Shown: positions 1 to 12,922 of the stretch, one piece after another | Position numbering within the stretch: position 1 is the first letter of the stretch | Layout of the letters: each line of letters begins with the position of its first letter | Assembly: GCA_017163975.1 (NCBI GenBank) | Contig: JAFFSR010000353.1 | Span: 154,001-218,000, forward strand | From: Anastatus disparis | Lineage: Eukaryota; Arthropoda; Insecta; Hymenoptera; Eupelmidae | Reading direction: 5' to 3' | DNA length: 64,000 bases | The notes under the pieces: generated by a model | Database searches by the model: none | What the model saw: only the letters and a program-made list of their open reading frames with translations | What the model was told of the DNA's origin: nothing | Program-made: the position numbers and the translations under genes

Positions 1-1656
1 GCAGGCTCACTGACACAAAGTGTACAAGGTCAGCCACATAAGATAAGTGATGCGCTCGAGCATTGCCTTGTAAAGAATGCAAGGCCGCCGCGCGAAAAAC
101 CGCCTTGGGCACCGTTAGATAACGAAATACCACAACCGTTTAATAAATTAAAAATATTAAGGGAGCATCCATTTAAATACAAAGAAAATATTATCTACAC
201 AATGTCCACTGACTGCTACTTAGACACGGACATGGTGGAAGCCCTCATTGAACGTCAGTATATAAATCCTAAAGAGTTAATAAATAGAAAATTTGCAGTA
301 GGAGAAATACATGTAGCCAATTACAGAGATAATTTTATGTTTTGTGCGTTTGTTAAAACACATATTGACGACAAAACATTAAAAGGAGATATTAAGAAGT
401 GTATCAAAAATTTAAAGAAAATAATTGTACAGTACGATATTCCATACGTTAGTGTCGTGAGAGACTTAGCAATGCTCTCAGCTAGCGACCGGACATACTT
501 CATAGAAATGTTTAATGAAATATTCGCAAATATGCCATTAGTAGCAGTATTTTACCAAAATAATATTCCAGTACCACCGGTAGAAGATAGATATAGACTA
601 CTCAAAGAATATCATGAAGCAGCTATAGGTGGGCACAGAGGAATAAATAAGACGTATAGCAAAATATCAGCTGATTATTATTGGAGAAACATGAGACCAG
701 ACGTGCGACAATTCGTCCTAGGCTGCAAAAATTGCCAAACGAAAAAACTAGTACGTGTTAAAACACGGCTACCTATGTTGATTACAGACACACCTGCAAA
801 AGCATTTCAAAAATTATCTATGGATTTATACGGATCATTAAAACAAACAAAAGAAGGATATAGATATGTGCTGACAGTGCAAGACTGGCTAACTAAATAT
901 TGTATATTAATACCGACGGTGCATGCAGACGCAGAAGAAGTAGCACATGCCCTTACACGGAAAGTATTGGCATATTTTGGGCCGCCATCTGATATTGTTA
1001 TAGATCAAGGCAGGCATTTCGTAAATAATCTACTTAAAGAATTTGCAGAGATATTTAAAATAGAAAAATATTGCACAACTGCGTATCATCCTCAAAGTCA
1101 AGGAGGAATCGAACGCATGCACCATACAGTCACAGAATATTTAAAAGCATATATGGAAGAAAAGTCAGATTGGGCCGAATGGCTAGACTTATGCCAGTTA
1201 GCACATAACAGTACAAAACACGGAGCAACAGGATACAGCCCTTACGAACTAGTATTCGGATACAAAGCGCGTATACCGTCAAGCTTTCCACCGAAAGAAA
1301 AATTACAAACATATGATGAATATTTAAAAGAAACTGTAGAAAAGCTTTCTCAATTACAAACGTTAGCGGCAATAAACCTAGTACAGGCCAAGTACAGGTC
1401 CAAATATTACTAAGATAAGAAATTAAACACTAAACACTTCCGAGAGGGTGAGAGCGTTTACTTACTAAAACAACCACAGAAGGGTAAATACAACGCGCAA
1501 TTTGAGGGACCGTACGAAATCATAAAGGTAAATAACGCAAAACATAATGTAACAATAAAAAACGCGAATAAGATAAAAACAGTTCACGTAGACAAAATAA
1601 AGCGCGCAACTACAGTAAAAACACCTTCTCCTTTCACAGACAAAGCAAGTAATTAA
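1..1656 (+). pseudogene. pol: Ty3/Gypsy pol 3' end (integrase), one nonsense codon
   Basis: The frame is open from base 1, so the gene starts outside the window. An HHCC zinc-binding region lies at about 610-745. The DDE catalytic residues are visible: Asp at 823-825 (context MDLYG), Asp at 1003-1005 (DQGRHF) and Glu at 1111-1113 (GGIERMH). A TAA at 1411-1413 interrupts the frame, which then continues uninterrupted to the stop at 1654-1656 and encodes a GPY/F-type module (FEGPYEIIKV). One point mutation therefore separates the catalytic core from its C-terminal module. About 110 residues between codons 70 and 180 (around 210-540) precede the zinc region and are not typical RNase H or integrase. 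The family call is firm; the clade is not resolved. Confidence 0.88.
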
Positions 1657-2915
1657 ATTTTTAATATGGGATGCAGCGAAAACTTTTTTTTTCCGCGGCC
1701 TTCGGGCGAGTAAAAAGAAAGAACGACATATGATTACTGCTTATTTTACAGATGATAAATAGAAAATATTTAAAAAATGAAAATTAATAATAATGGTTGA
1801 AATTGAGAATAATAAGATATCCTTGAAGGCACGACGTTTCAACAAAATATTGTATCAGTGAAAAAAAAATCAAATATCTTTTGAATAAAAGCAAAAAATA
1901 AATAAGAAAAATAATTAGTAGATAAGATTCAGTTGTACAGCAAAGCGTCAAAAGAATTGGCCGCAAGAGAAAAGAAACATTTTTTACTAATAAATAAAAA
2001 TAATAGATCAGCTAATTGTTTTTGAGGATGATTGTGATAAAAATATTTTTATTATCAACAAAATTGTAAAATTAGCAAAAGTTAGGCAACTCGAATAATA
2101 ATAACAACTATAAAAGGAATGCAGGATCTTGCCTAAGATTCCCTATGAGTATCCTTTTACCTTTTACACCTTACGGAAAATAAAAGTCCAATGAATAAAA
2201 AAAAAGGTAATAACGTGCATGAGTTCAAACAAAAAGAATAGATAAAATGTTCATAAAAACTATAACGAGAAGATAATTTTCTCTATGTTGTAAATAAAGC
2301 AACATGTCATTCAATAGTGTAATCAAATAAAACATGCAAAAAAAATTAAAAATAAAAGTTAAGAAATAAAGCAAAAAGAGACTGTTAAATACAATGAACT
2401 ATTATAGGCATGTGTTATCAAACTACGTGGTAAAAGAAGTTGAATACTAATAATAATTATAAATCATTAAGAACTTAGCTAAAGGACTAAGATCTGAAAA
2501 AAATATATCACCTTAACAACCGAACATATCCCAAAATCCCATGGGAATCGAACGCAAGTATCCCTTATAAATTGTTCAAAAAAAGAAGTAAAATGAAAAT
2601 CCAATGAGTTTTTTTGAGTTGAATAACATTGCTTATAAAATTAAAATAAGAACACAGAAAATACTGGAAGCAAAGTAAAATTTTAGAAAAAAAGGCGATT
2701 ATCAAGCCAATCGTAGTCGAAACCGTGGCCATATTCTAGCTGACGCAACGCTTCTCAAAAGATAATGTTAACAAAAAAAAGATAAACAAAGGCGTCAAAA
2801 AGAACACATAGAGTTAATAAATAATTTTTTTTTGTAAGACGCAGCTTTGAGGATACATAATAGAATATTAATCAGTCATCAGTTTAGTGACAAAATTTTT
2901 TTATAAGGAAGAAGG
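1657..2915. other. AT-rich segment downstream of Gypsy pol, no gene
   Basis: No supported ORF. It may contain the 3' LTR of the preceding Gypsy element, but the second LTR is not in the window, so its ends cannot be set. Two loosely similar blocks (about 2110-2200 and 2500-2610), each with a 'tccaatga' motif after an A-rich stretch, suggest a diverged internal duplication. Confidence 0.5.
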
Positions 2916-3109
2916 AAATTAAAAAACGCTGCCAAGTGCTTTGGCGCAATGCTTTCTCATAGAGCGCATTGAGTTAGAGTAATTTGATTTTATTTTTTTA
3001 AATACGATTTTAATATAAATGTCCCTATCCTCTGTATTAAAGGCTGTCTTAATACCTACAAAAACTATATGAATTTTACTCTTTCTTACTTTTGCCATTT
3101 GCATAATGT

Positions 3110-4460
3110 GATTTTATGATGCTCTAAAATTAAAAATGCATATATAAAATTAATTTTCCCAAGCTTGTCTTCTTAACACTATAACCAATAACTTGCATAC
3201 CAATTTCGGAACATTTTCATCGAATAGTTTACAAAAAATACCAAATAATTAAAAAATAAACATTGTTTTAAAATTTTCAAAACGCCTTAACGTTACAACT
3301 ACGCTAAGAAAACCAGTTTTTAAAAGTTCATTTTATTTAGGCAATCGTAAATAATTTCTATACATAATTTTAAGCTACTTCATCAAGTAGTTTACGTAAA
3401 ATACCAAAAAATAGGTGAAATTCTATTCAAAATTTACAAAATGCTCTAAAATTAAAACTGCTCTAAGAAAATAAGTTATTCCAAGCTTGCTTTAATTAGG
3501 CAATAACAAATAATTTGTATGAAAATTTTTGAGCAAATCTATCGAATGGCTTTGTGTAATAGAAAAAAAATGAAATATGAACATTTTTTCCAAAATTTTC
3601 AAAATGCTCTAAAATTAAAACTGCGCTAAGAAAATAAGTTTTCCAAAGCTTGATTTATTCAAATAATAGTGAATAATTTGCATGAAAATTTTTGAGCAAG
3701 TTGATCGAGTGATTTTTGTGCAATAGAAAAAAAATTAAAAATAAAAAATTTTTTCAAAATTTTTAAAATGCTCTAAAATTAAATGTGCGCTAAGAAAATT
3801 GAAGAAAATTAGTTTCCAAAAATTTATTTTATTTTGACAATCATAAATAATTCCCATACATAATTCGAAGCTCCTTCATCGAGTAGTTTACGTAAAATAT
3901 AAAAAAAATTAGAAAAATTTTATTCAAAATTTTCAAAATGCTCTAAAAGTAAAACTGCACTGAGAAAATAAGTTTTTTAAAGCTTGTTTCATTTAGGCCA
4001 TTGCAATTAATTTCCATAAAAATTTCGAGCAAATCTATCGAATGGTTTTTGTGTAATAGAAAAAACATGAAAAATAGAGATTTTTTCCAAAATTTTCAAA
4101 ATGCTCTAAAATTAAAACTACGCTAAGAAAAAAAGTCTTCCAAAGCTTGTTTTCTTCAGACAATAGCGAATAACTTGCATACAAATTTAGAAGCAAATCT
4201 ATCGGTTGTTGTAAAATAAAAAATAAATAAAAAAAAAATTTTTTTTCAAAATTTTCAAAATGCTCTAAAATTAAAAGTGCGCTAAGAAAATCAGTTGGTA
4301 AAAGCTTTTCTTCTTTTGGCAGTCGCAAATCATGTTCATACAAATTTTCAAGAAAATTCTTGGAGTAGTTTACGTAAAATATCAAAAAAATGAAAAATCA
4401 AAATTTTTTTAAAATTCTTAAAATGGCTCTAAAAACAAAACTGAGCTAAGAAGATCAATT
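3110..4460. repeat. ~165 bp tandem satellite, left arm
   Basis: The block AAAATGCTCTAAAATTAAAA recurs with variants at about 3436, 3601, 3766, 3937, 4098, 4258 and 4423, a period near 165 bp. Each unit has an AAGCTTG block and a CGAGTAGTTTACGTAAAATA-like block. Alternate units resemble each other more closely, hinting at a higher-order dimer. Confidence 0.8.
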
Positions 4461-4560
4461 TTCAATAGCTTCCCCCCAGTTAGACAAAAAAATAAATTGC
4501 ATGCAAAATTTGAAGTTAATCCATCGAGTAGTTCTCGAGATCTTATTGGCGTACTGAAAT

Positions 4561-4566
4561 CATACA

Positions 4567-4598
<32 letters not shown>

Positions 4599-4602
4599 TA
4601 CA
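4561..4602. repeat. (CA)n microsatellite
   Basis: Uninterrupted CA-type repeat in the left foldback arm. Its inverted (GT)n partner sits at about 6397-6430 in the right arm. Confidence 0.9.
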
Positions 4603-5364
4603 TACAGACATTTTCTGGAAACCACTTTTTTCGACTCCCTGAGTCTAAATATGTACAAATTAATAAAAAAATAGAAACAAATTTTTTTTACCGATACAAT
4701 GCTTTCTCTATGAGAATGCAAAATAAATAGATAAATGACGGTTAATCAGTTAGAAATAGAGGGGGGACCCTTTTCTACTAATAAGTTAGTTTTCGTTTCA
4801 GATAAATCATACAATTACTGAAAAATGATGTACAAATTTTATCATAAAAGTTCAACAAAAAAGGAGTTGAAATCCACGTTCGAATCCCGCTTCAAACCCA
4901 CACAAAAACAAGTAGAAGGTTTTTTAAATTACTTTAGAATAAAATTAAATATCATCCAAGGAAGAATGCATTTCGTGATGTGAAAGGCTTCTTATCTTAT
5001 CAAGAGTGCAACATAATGCGCACGTGTATCTTCAGAAGAAACATTTCTTAACATTAGAAAAAAGATAATGAATTTTGTATTTGAAGCTATATTATTTAAT
5101 AATTTGGAATTCATTTTAATTTTTGTACAATTTTGTAAAATATTTTATTATAAATGTCATATTTTTTTGAAAAAAAGAGAGAGAGATCATAAATTCGTAG
5201 TTAAAATGAAAAAGTATTTAAAAATAAACAGTAGAATAAATTAGTACGCAAACAACACAACACCAACACAAGCAAATAGAAAAAGCTAGAAATTTTTGTA
5301 AAATAGGACGGGCATCGGCTCGTGTAGGTACACAAAAAAAAAGTACCAATTACACTTTGGGGAC

Positions 5365-5752
5365 TTAAGAGGAGGTCACGTATCTCTGTCCTTTTCTAAT
5401 CAAAGAATTGAGTTTTTTACAGAAACTAATAACTTCATCAAAAAATGAAGAGAAAGCCGCATCTCGTAATAAAAAAAGCAATATTTTCTTTGATCAGAAA
5501 GAATTTATTTAATTGCTTCGTTTTCAAGAAAACCTTGAAAAACTCAAATCATAGAGGTTAGGGTGGACAATTTGGTTTTTCAAGGTTTTCTTGAAAACGA
5601 AGCGATAAAATTAATTTTTTCTTATCAAAGAAAATATTGCTTTTTTTGATGCAAGATGCGGCTTTCTCTTCATTTTTTGATAAAGTTATTAGTTTTTGTA
5701 AAAAATAATTTTTTTGATTAGAAAAGGACAGAGATACGTGACCTCCTCTTAA
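5365..5752. mobile_element. TTAA hairpin MITE (piggyBac-like), copy A
   Basis: TTAA at 5365-5368 and 5749-5752 flank inverted termini starting GAGGAGGTCACG. The two halves pair almost along their whole length around a centre near 5560. TTAA target duplication is the hallmark of piggyBac-type transposition. There is no coding capacity, so it is a non-autonomous element. Confidence 0.85.
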
Positions 5753-5765
5753 TTTTAATATTTTT

Positions 5766-6150
5766 TATTGTATTCATGTGTACGTTCTTGGCTTCGGGGG
5801 CCGAAGCCTCGCGGCCTCGGACGTGCTACGTACATTATATTGTACATAAATTAAAGTATAAAGCATAAAATAACGTAGAAACTCAGAGTAATGCGACTCC
5901 GAGTTTCCGGACCAAGAGTCGCACGGTACGCGAAGTGCTGATTCGGCACTTACATCGTCGTTTTAGACGACGACGAGCGTCAGCCCATCGCCAGACACGC
6001 TAGGACAAAGTAGTAACTAGTCTCTCTCTCTCACTGTATTGCTTTATAATAAATATCAGTCAACTTTATATTAATTATTTCGTTAATTTATTTGCATCCT
6101 CACACTCCCCATAGGAGTGCGTATCAATTGAATTCCACGTAACAATATGC
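5766..6150. other. GC-richer LTR-like block, origin unclear
   Basis: This ~385 bp stretch is clearly more GC-rich than its surroundings. It has a small palindrome near 5795-5815, an AATAAA signal near 6048, a CT-rich tract and a TG...CA-like outer context, so it may be a solo LTR. No matching TSD or second copy was found, so the call is tentative. Confidence 0.3.
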
Positions 6151-6539
6151 TAAATTTTTTACTTTATTTCTACTTGTATATTTAAACTTTATAAAATGTT
6201 TATTCAAAACATATTATCCCTTTCGTTAAAAATTGCCAAATTTTGAACTTTATTCAAGAACATTTATTTATTTTATGATATTCCTTTCTCATAGAGAAAG
6301 CATTGTATCGGTAAAAAAAATTTGTCTCTATTTTTTTATTAATTTGTACATATTTAGACTCAGGGAGTCGAAAAAAGTGGTTTCCAGAAAATGTCTGTAT
6401 GTGTGTGTGTGTGTGTGTATGTGTGTGTATGATTTCAGTACGCCAATAAGATCTCGAGAACTACTCGATGGATTAAATTCAAATTTTGCAAGCAATTTAT
6501 TTTTTCGTCTAACTGGGGGGGGGGGGGGAAGCTATTGAA

Positions 6540-7570
6540 AATTGATCTTCTTAGCTCAGTTTTGTTTTTAGAGCCATTTTAAGAATTTTAAAAAAATTTT
6601 GATTTTTCATTTTTTTGATATTTTACGTAAACTACTCCAAGAATTTTCTTGAAAATTTGTATCAACATTATTTGCGACTGCCAAAAGAAGAAAAGCTTTT
6701 ACCAACTGATTTTCTTAGCGCACTTTTAGTTTTAAGAGCAGGCCGGATTTTCTGTCCTTGTCTAATTGGCATTTTTGTTATTTACTCAAGTATTAATCGG
6801 TGTATCTGCAAATTGAAGGTTAAGCGCAATAGATATTATTATTACAAATATTTATGCACAAGAAAAAAAAATCTATCGGCTTTGTTTTTGAGAAAAGTAA
6901 GGAACGCGAAAATATTATAAACATAATCTTTTACTTCGGCGTTCCTTACTTTTCTCAAAAACAAATCGATAGATTTTTTTTTTCTTGTGCATAGATATTC
7001 ATAATAATAATATCTATTGCGATCAACCTTTATTTTGAAGATACACCGATTAATACTTGAGTAAATAACAAACAACTCAATTGTTACTCGGTCGGTATCA
7101 GGTTCTACTCCGGCCTGCCGTTAAAGCATTTTGAAAATTTTGAAAAAAAATTTATTTTTTATTTATTTTTTATTTTACAACAACCGATAGATTTGCTTCT
7201 AAATTTTTATGCAAGTTATTCGCTATTGTCTAAAGAAAACAAGCTTTGGAAGACTTTTTTTCTTAGCGTAGTTTTAATTTTAGAGCATTTTGAAAATTTT
7301 GAAAAAAATCTCTATTTTTCATGTTTTTTCTATTACACAAAAACCATTCGATAGATTTGCTCGAAAATTTTTATGGAAATTAATTGCAATAGCCTAAATA
7401 AAACAAGCTTTAAAAAACTTATTTTCTCAGCGCAGTTTTAATTTTAGAGCATTTTGAAAATTTTGGATAAAATTTTTCTAATTTTTTTTATATTTTACGT
7501 AAACTACTCGATGAAGGAGCTTCAAATTATGTATGGGAATTATTTATGATTGTCAAAATAAAATGAACTT
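6540..7570. repeat. ~165 bp satellite, right (inverted) arm
   Basis: Reverse-complement copies of the left-arm units, recognisable by TTTTAGAGCATTTTGAAAAT at about 7270 and 7440. The array is interrupted by a TTAA MITE at 6732-7124. Confidence 0.8.
6732..7124. mobile_element. TTAA hairpin MITE, copy B, inside a satellite unit
   Basis: TTAA at 6732-6735 and 7121-7124. Termini AGCAGGCCGG and CCGGCCTGC are inverted, and the interior folds back around about 6925. The interrupted satellite motif (TTTTAG then AGCATTTTG) is restored on excision, which shows the insertion point directly. Confidence 0.85.
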
Positions 7571-7748
7571 TTGAAAACTAATTTAGCATTTATGTTCGAA
7601 AATTATCAAGTACAATATGAGTAAATATTAATGTTAGACAATTTTTTAATATTAAAATCACATTTAAATAAATATAAAAAAATTAATGAAACTCAAAGAG
7701 CTCTATGAGAAAGCATTCCGCCAAAGCACTTGGCAGTGTTTTTAATTT

Positions 7749-10018
7749 ATTTATGTTTAAAGTTTAATTAATATTTTATCAATTCTTTTTAAATGTTATG
7801 CATAAATTTATTTGATCTATTTATTAATTATATTTATAAACGTATTATCTTTAAAATATATAAAATACAATAATGTTTTTATTCCTTCATAAAAATCAAA
7901 ATAAATGAGCTTTGGCTACAATTATAAAAGAAAATCTGTCAGAATAATTAATTTTACAAATTACTCATATAAAATAAATCCATAAAGTAAAGAAAAATTT
8001 AAAAAGAGAAGACTAAATATCAAATAAAAATTTTAATTACATTTAAATTAAGAAAATAATTTATATTTAAAAAAAAAACGTTTTTAAAATTTTGATTGCT
8101 AATATTTCTTATTAAAAAAATCTTTTTATTTCAAATTATTATTTGGATCCAAATTCTGCATTAAACTGCGTTTGGGGGTTTGAAAAAAGTTTTAATTTTT
8201 TTATACTAGCAATGCAAAGAACAGAAAGTCTGAATTAAAAATTTTATATTGAAAAAAGTGTTAATTAGCATATGCTTAGAAAATGTTTGCATAGTTAACG
8301 GTTATTTTATTTTAAATGGCTGTATTGTAGGTCAATACTTTTTGTCAAAAATTTTTCTTATTGTATTGTGAAAAATTTTATTTGTAAGCATATTAAAAAA
8401 AGACAAAGCATAAGATTCAACCTTGAAAAATTTTTTAATTGCTGCAACGTACCCTAAAACTTAGCTAACACAGCTATTGTACGTTTTTTATTTAAACCAA
8501 ATTACATATTTTTATCGCTTTCTCACCCCAAACTTAATATTTTTTAATTATCTGAACAATTTTCATTATTAAATAACAAAATTAATAAAATTAGCATTTT
8601 AAGGACAAATACGTTGCATGCTGCACGTCGTTTTTATGATTAAATTTTTTTTATTTAAATAATAAATTTCTTCATTAAATACATTTTTTATGAAAAATAA
8701 AGTATTCACGCATTTTATTACATTTATCATAAATAACAGTAAAAATATACTTTTAAAAGATATAATAAACATCAAAACATAAAGAAATATGTACTTCGTA
8801 CATAAACTGCTATTTTTAAAAATTAATAATATGGATGAAATTTTTTTCCAATTAATTATCAAACTGAAAAAAATTTTAAATGCTTTTCATATCATGGTTC
8901 AAAGTTTGGAACCATTGTAAAAATTACAAAGAAAACATTGGAATCTATTTTTTTTTAATTTTTGGTAATGTTAAAATTCTATCTAAATTTTTTAAAAATA
9001 AAATAAAATTTAAAGTCATTTTTATTGAAAACACGCTTTTGTGAAATTTGCAAGGTTTCGCAAAGTTTCATTTTTCTTAAATTAAATTATCTGCATTATA
9101 AACTTATATTAAGTTAATTCAATAAAAAGAAATTCAAAACCTGATATCAAGATATTTGCTAGTATATTACTATATTACTGATATTAAAAAGGATAGCATT
9201 TTTTCATTCTTTTATGTGTTTAAAATAAATTGATGTTTATCAACATTTTATGTTGAATTTTTATTAAATGAATTCAAAACAATATTATCATGCTCCTATA
9301 TAAGTTTCAAAAATGCCAGTTTTTGAGAGATTAACAGAATTTAGGCTATTTAAAATGTAGCGAAAATTTCATTTAATATGTCTTGTGAGAACTTAAATTA
9401 TTATGTTTGTTAAATCATTTTTTTCGTTTTAAAAATAATAATTGATAATATTATAGAAATATATTTAATAACAGAAAGAAGAAAAAGTCCAATTTATAAA
9501 AATATTAATGATATTTAATGTAATTTTCATTTAAAATGCACTTTAATGAAGTTTAAATTCGTGAAATTATTTATTTTTTCAGGTAAATTTATTATTTTAC
9601 TTATCTAAAATAAAATTAGAATTATTTATATTTATTTTCTATTTTTATTAAATTAGTTAAAAATGTCATAAATTTATATAAATTTAGAAAAGGTCCTTTT
9701 TTTAAGGAACAAAAAAGGTTTTATTATTTGCAATTGAGTGAGAATGAAAAAAAAACTATAATTTAAAATAATTTTTTTTTAATTTTCAATATCTTTTATA
9801 TTTAGTAGGAAAAAATTACAGAACTAGCTTAGTTTTTATTTCATATTAATATAAGTTATATAGCCATGTAATATTGACATAACTTTTTTCTATCCCTATC
9901 TGTAAATATATTTTTTTATATTTTTAAAATAAAATATAATTTAAGGTGTTAAATAAATTTTTAATTTTATTTTTTCTGCTATGAAAATTGATTACAAAAA
10001 TATATAATATTTAAAAAT
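7749..10018. other. AT-rich stretch without recognisable genes
   Basis: No ORF with recognisable motifs and no long inverted repeat seen. Short ORFs here are AT-rich noise. Confidence 0.6.
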
Positions 10019-10035
10019 AAAAAAAAAAAAAAATA

Positions 10036-10110
10036 GGTGGATCATCGGGTTTGAACTTGGCAAAAGTAGAGAGCGGAGTGCGTAAAAACTTAATGACCAC
10101 AGCCACCGCA
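10036..10110 (-). repeat. tRNA-like sequence (SINE remnant or tRNA pseudogene)
   Basis: On the minus strand a B-box-like AGTTCAAACCC lies downstream of an A-box-like GTGGCTGTGGTCATTAAG, followed by a long T run (the A run at 10018-10033 on +), as expected for a Pol III terminator. Base pairing looks too imperfect for a functional tRNA. Confidence 0.4.
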
Positions 10111-10318
10111 TTCGTTTGTTGAAGAGGATAAAAAGTTACATATGTTCATCACCCCCCAAAAGATTTTATTTATTATTATTTATTTGTTTGATTACTTTAA
10201 TGATTTTTATTATTAAAATACGTATCTGTTTTGAATAAAAATATGTAATTAATCAAAAAATTTTCGGGAGGGTTAATCGCATTGAAATAAAGCTATAAAG
10301 TATCACGGCGAAAACAAG

Positions 10319-12889
10319 GGCTGATTCCATTTCAAATCGAACAGTCAGTATACACTCAAGTCACCAATTACTGCGCTAATGGAGCATGTTATTCTACCCT
10401 AAAAATAAGGGTATACGTATTTTTTTATTTTGCTGAAATATCAAAATTGCATCAGATATGCACTTTTGAAAATTGCATACGAAAACTAAATGTTAAAACT
10501 GAAAATGTTGAAAATAACTTTAGAGGGTTATCGTTTTACTAATTTTCAATGAATTTTGGTAAACCTTATTTTGTTTTATTATGTTTTAAGCCCTCTTTAA
10601 TTCAGTGCAAGAAATTTCAAAAAAGACTAAAAAATGACTAAGATATGTGCATTTTACCAAAAAATGCACTTTTTATGCACATGCATTTTTCTCGAAAAAC
10701 CCATTTTTTTTTTGCTGAAATTTTTTGTGCTCATAGAGGACCAAATTACCTATCTAATGGTACTTGGTTGATCCCGTACTTATTTGTTTGAAGCGAGAAA
10801 AAAAATTCACAAATTTTATTGGTGAAAAATTTTTGTATATACGTTCGGAAATTTTAAGCAATGTAGATTTAAACACTATCCTTCTTTTAGCATTACCCAG
10901 GAACAACGACGTGGACGTAGAAGGTTTCTGTTCCCTTCGGGGTGCTTTTTTAAAGTGAGTTCCCCTTGCCTCTCACTGTTGGGATGCGTCAAAAATATAA
11001 TTATAAATAATTACTTTTTTTTATTTTTGCACTTATTATTTTTAGTTCTAAGTGTAGCCTTACGACGTTTGACTTTTTTTCCTTGTCTTTCACTTTAGTC
11101 AGTGCATGTATAGCTGTTCTGCCAACAAATATATGCGATTTCAATTCCCCAAGTTGTTTTAACCACATATGACTTTTTTGAATCCCATTATATTTAGGAA
11201 CTGTACTCCATTCAATATTTTTTTCTTTTTTAAATTTTTCAATCTCATTTATTGGTAATAATATGATTTTGATTGCACTGGTGTACTTTTGAACCCAGTT
11301 TATAAAATCGTCAGCATTTTGTATCGATTCTTTATGAACTCTTTTTAAGTTATGTGAAGTAGCATAATGCCTTAGAAGCCCACCTATTCTATCAACGTCT
11401 CCTTTCCCATGACCAGTCGCAGAAAATAACCATTTCATTTGATAAGAAAAATGTTTGAATTCATGTAGCTGAAAACGATTTTTAAATTGGCTTGCAGCTC
11501 CATCTGATATAATAGTGACTTTAGTAACTAAATCATTTTTCATAAGATCGATAATTTTATTTATTGCTAATAGCGCATATGCAGTATCATGCTTTTTGTC
11601 GTCACTAACGATCGCAAAGCTTTGCGTTATCTCTCCTTGGTAACCGACTGCAGTAAAAATAGAAATTTGGTTATTTACCCAATGATTTCCCTGAACCGCT
11701 TTATTATTTATTACAGACCAATTTTCTGCAAAATCAACGTGGATAATTAACTTAGTAGGATCAGCTTTACCTTCTTCTTTTTCTTTTTTTATAGCTTCAC
11801 GTTGAATATTTTTTATATATACGTGAGTACTTGCTTTTAGTGCGCAGATTGAAAATTTTTCTTTAAAAACTGATAAGCTTACTGTTTGTTTGATAAGATT
11901 ACCATTATCCCACAAAGCAAACGTAATTTTATCTTCACAATTTTCTTTCAGTTTTAACAATTTTAATGTGATACCCTCACTACCGGGGCAATAATTACAT
12001 TCTTGCAAGAAACACGAATCAGATGGTTCAGAACACAACATTGCGTTAGTTATTTCTGAACGAATTAAATCTAATTCAGAATTATTATCGCCTCTAAAAC
12101 GAATTAAACTTGTAAGAAACAGTTCAAAATTTTCGCAATGTACACAAAGACAAGTTTCCTTCACAGGGCTTGTTAAGACGAAACTTGGTCTTAGACTATA
12201 GAATTTCGATTTTCCTATTTGTAAGTTTGGATTTTCTTGTCTTAATTGACTATATGTTTCTTTTAAGCTTCGAGTAAGAAACCGTTTGACTTTTTTAGTT
12301 TTTGTGTTATTAATTTTAACAGTTACGACATCAGATTTATTTGGACTTTGTCTACTACAATTAAAATCATCATTTAAAAAATATTCCATAACGATATTTT
12401 TTGTGCTTTCATCAATAGGATGACCAGTATATAAATCTGGCTCCGAATAAACTCCTTTATTTTTCACGAGATTTCTTGATTTATTTATCATATACTCGCT
12501 TATATTCGGGAATAGTGAGCAAACTTTTATTTTGCTTAATTTTGAAGGTAGTAGAGTTAGAAGTTTTATTTTCTCCGAAATAGAAGAGCATTTTTCTAAA
12601 GCCGATTTAAAATTTTCTACAAATTCGTTCCAATAGTTTTCAGTCGAACTTTTGTCCGATTCTATTGATTTAACTGAAATGCCATACGCATCTTCTAATT
12701 TACTTCCGACAGTAGCAGAAAAAGCTAAAATTAAAGATTTTTCCTTTTTAGATACGTAATTTTCTGTTCAATTTTTAGGTATTGCAGTTTTTATTTCTAG
12801 CGGCCAGACGCATTGAGGTAAAATTGTATTAATACTCTCGTTTAATTCCTGTATTCGTTCGGGTGTCTTGGAGATAAAATCGAATACGA

Positions 12890-12922
<33 letters not shown>

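Larger units (their letters stand above)
2916..7748. repeat. Foldback element with satellite-bearing arms
   Basis: The outer ends are inverted copies: AACGCTGCCAAGTGCTTTGG near 2924-2943 is mirrored near 7715-7745, and both carry the same 'gctctatgagaaagcatt' block. Inner arms pair over roughly 3830-4740 with 6230-7570, including a CA/GT microsatellite and the ATCTCGAGAACTACTCGATG block in inverted order. The arms are not equal: the left holds extra satellite units (about 3110-3830) missing on the right. The loop (4740-6230) and the right arm were later hit by hairpin MITEs. No transposase gene is visible. Confidence 0.75.

Noticed and set aside
4035..7075. Small ORFs in satellite and hairpin arms
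   Set aside because: Mirror-image translations of AT-rich repeats; occur on both arms and include VCVCVC microsatellite translations.
8599..8862. 87-codon minus-strand ORF
   Set aside because: Ile/Phe/Leu/Lys-rich product expected from AT-rich noncoding DNA; no motif.
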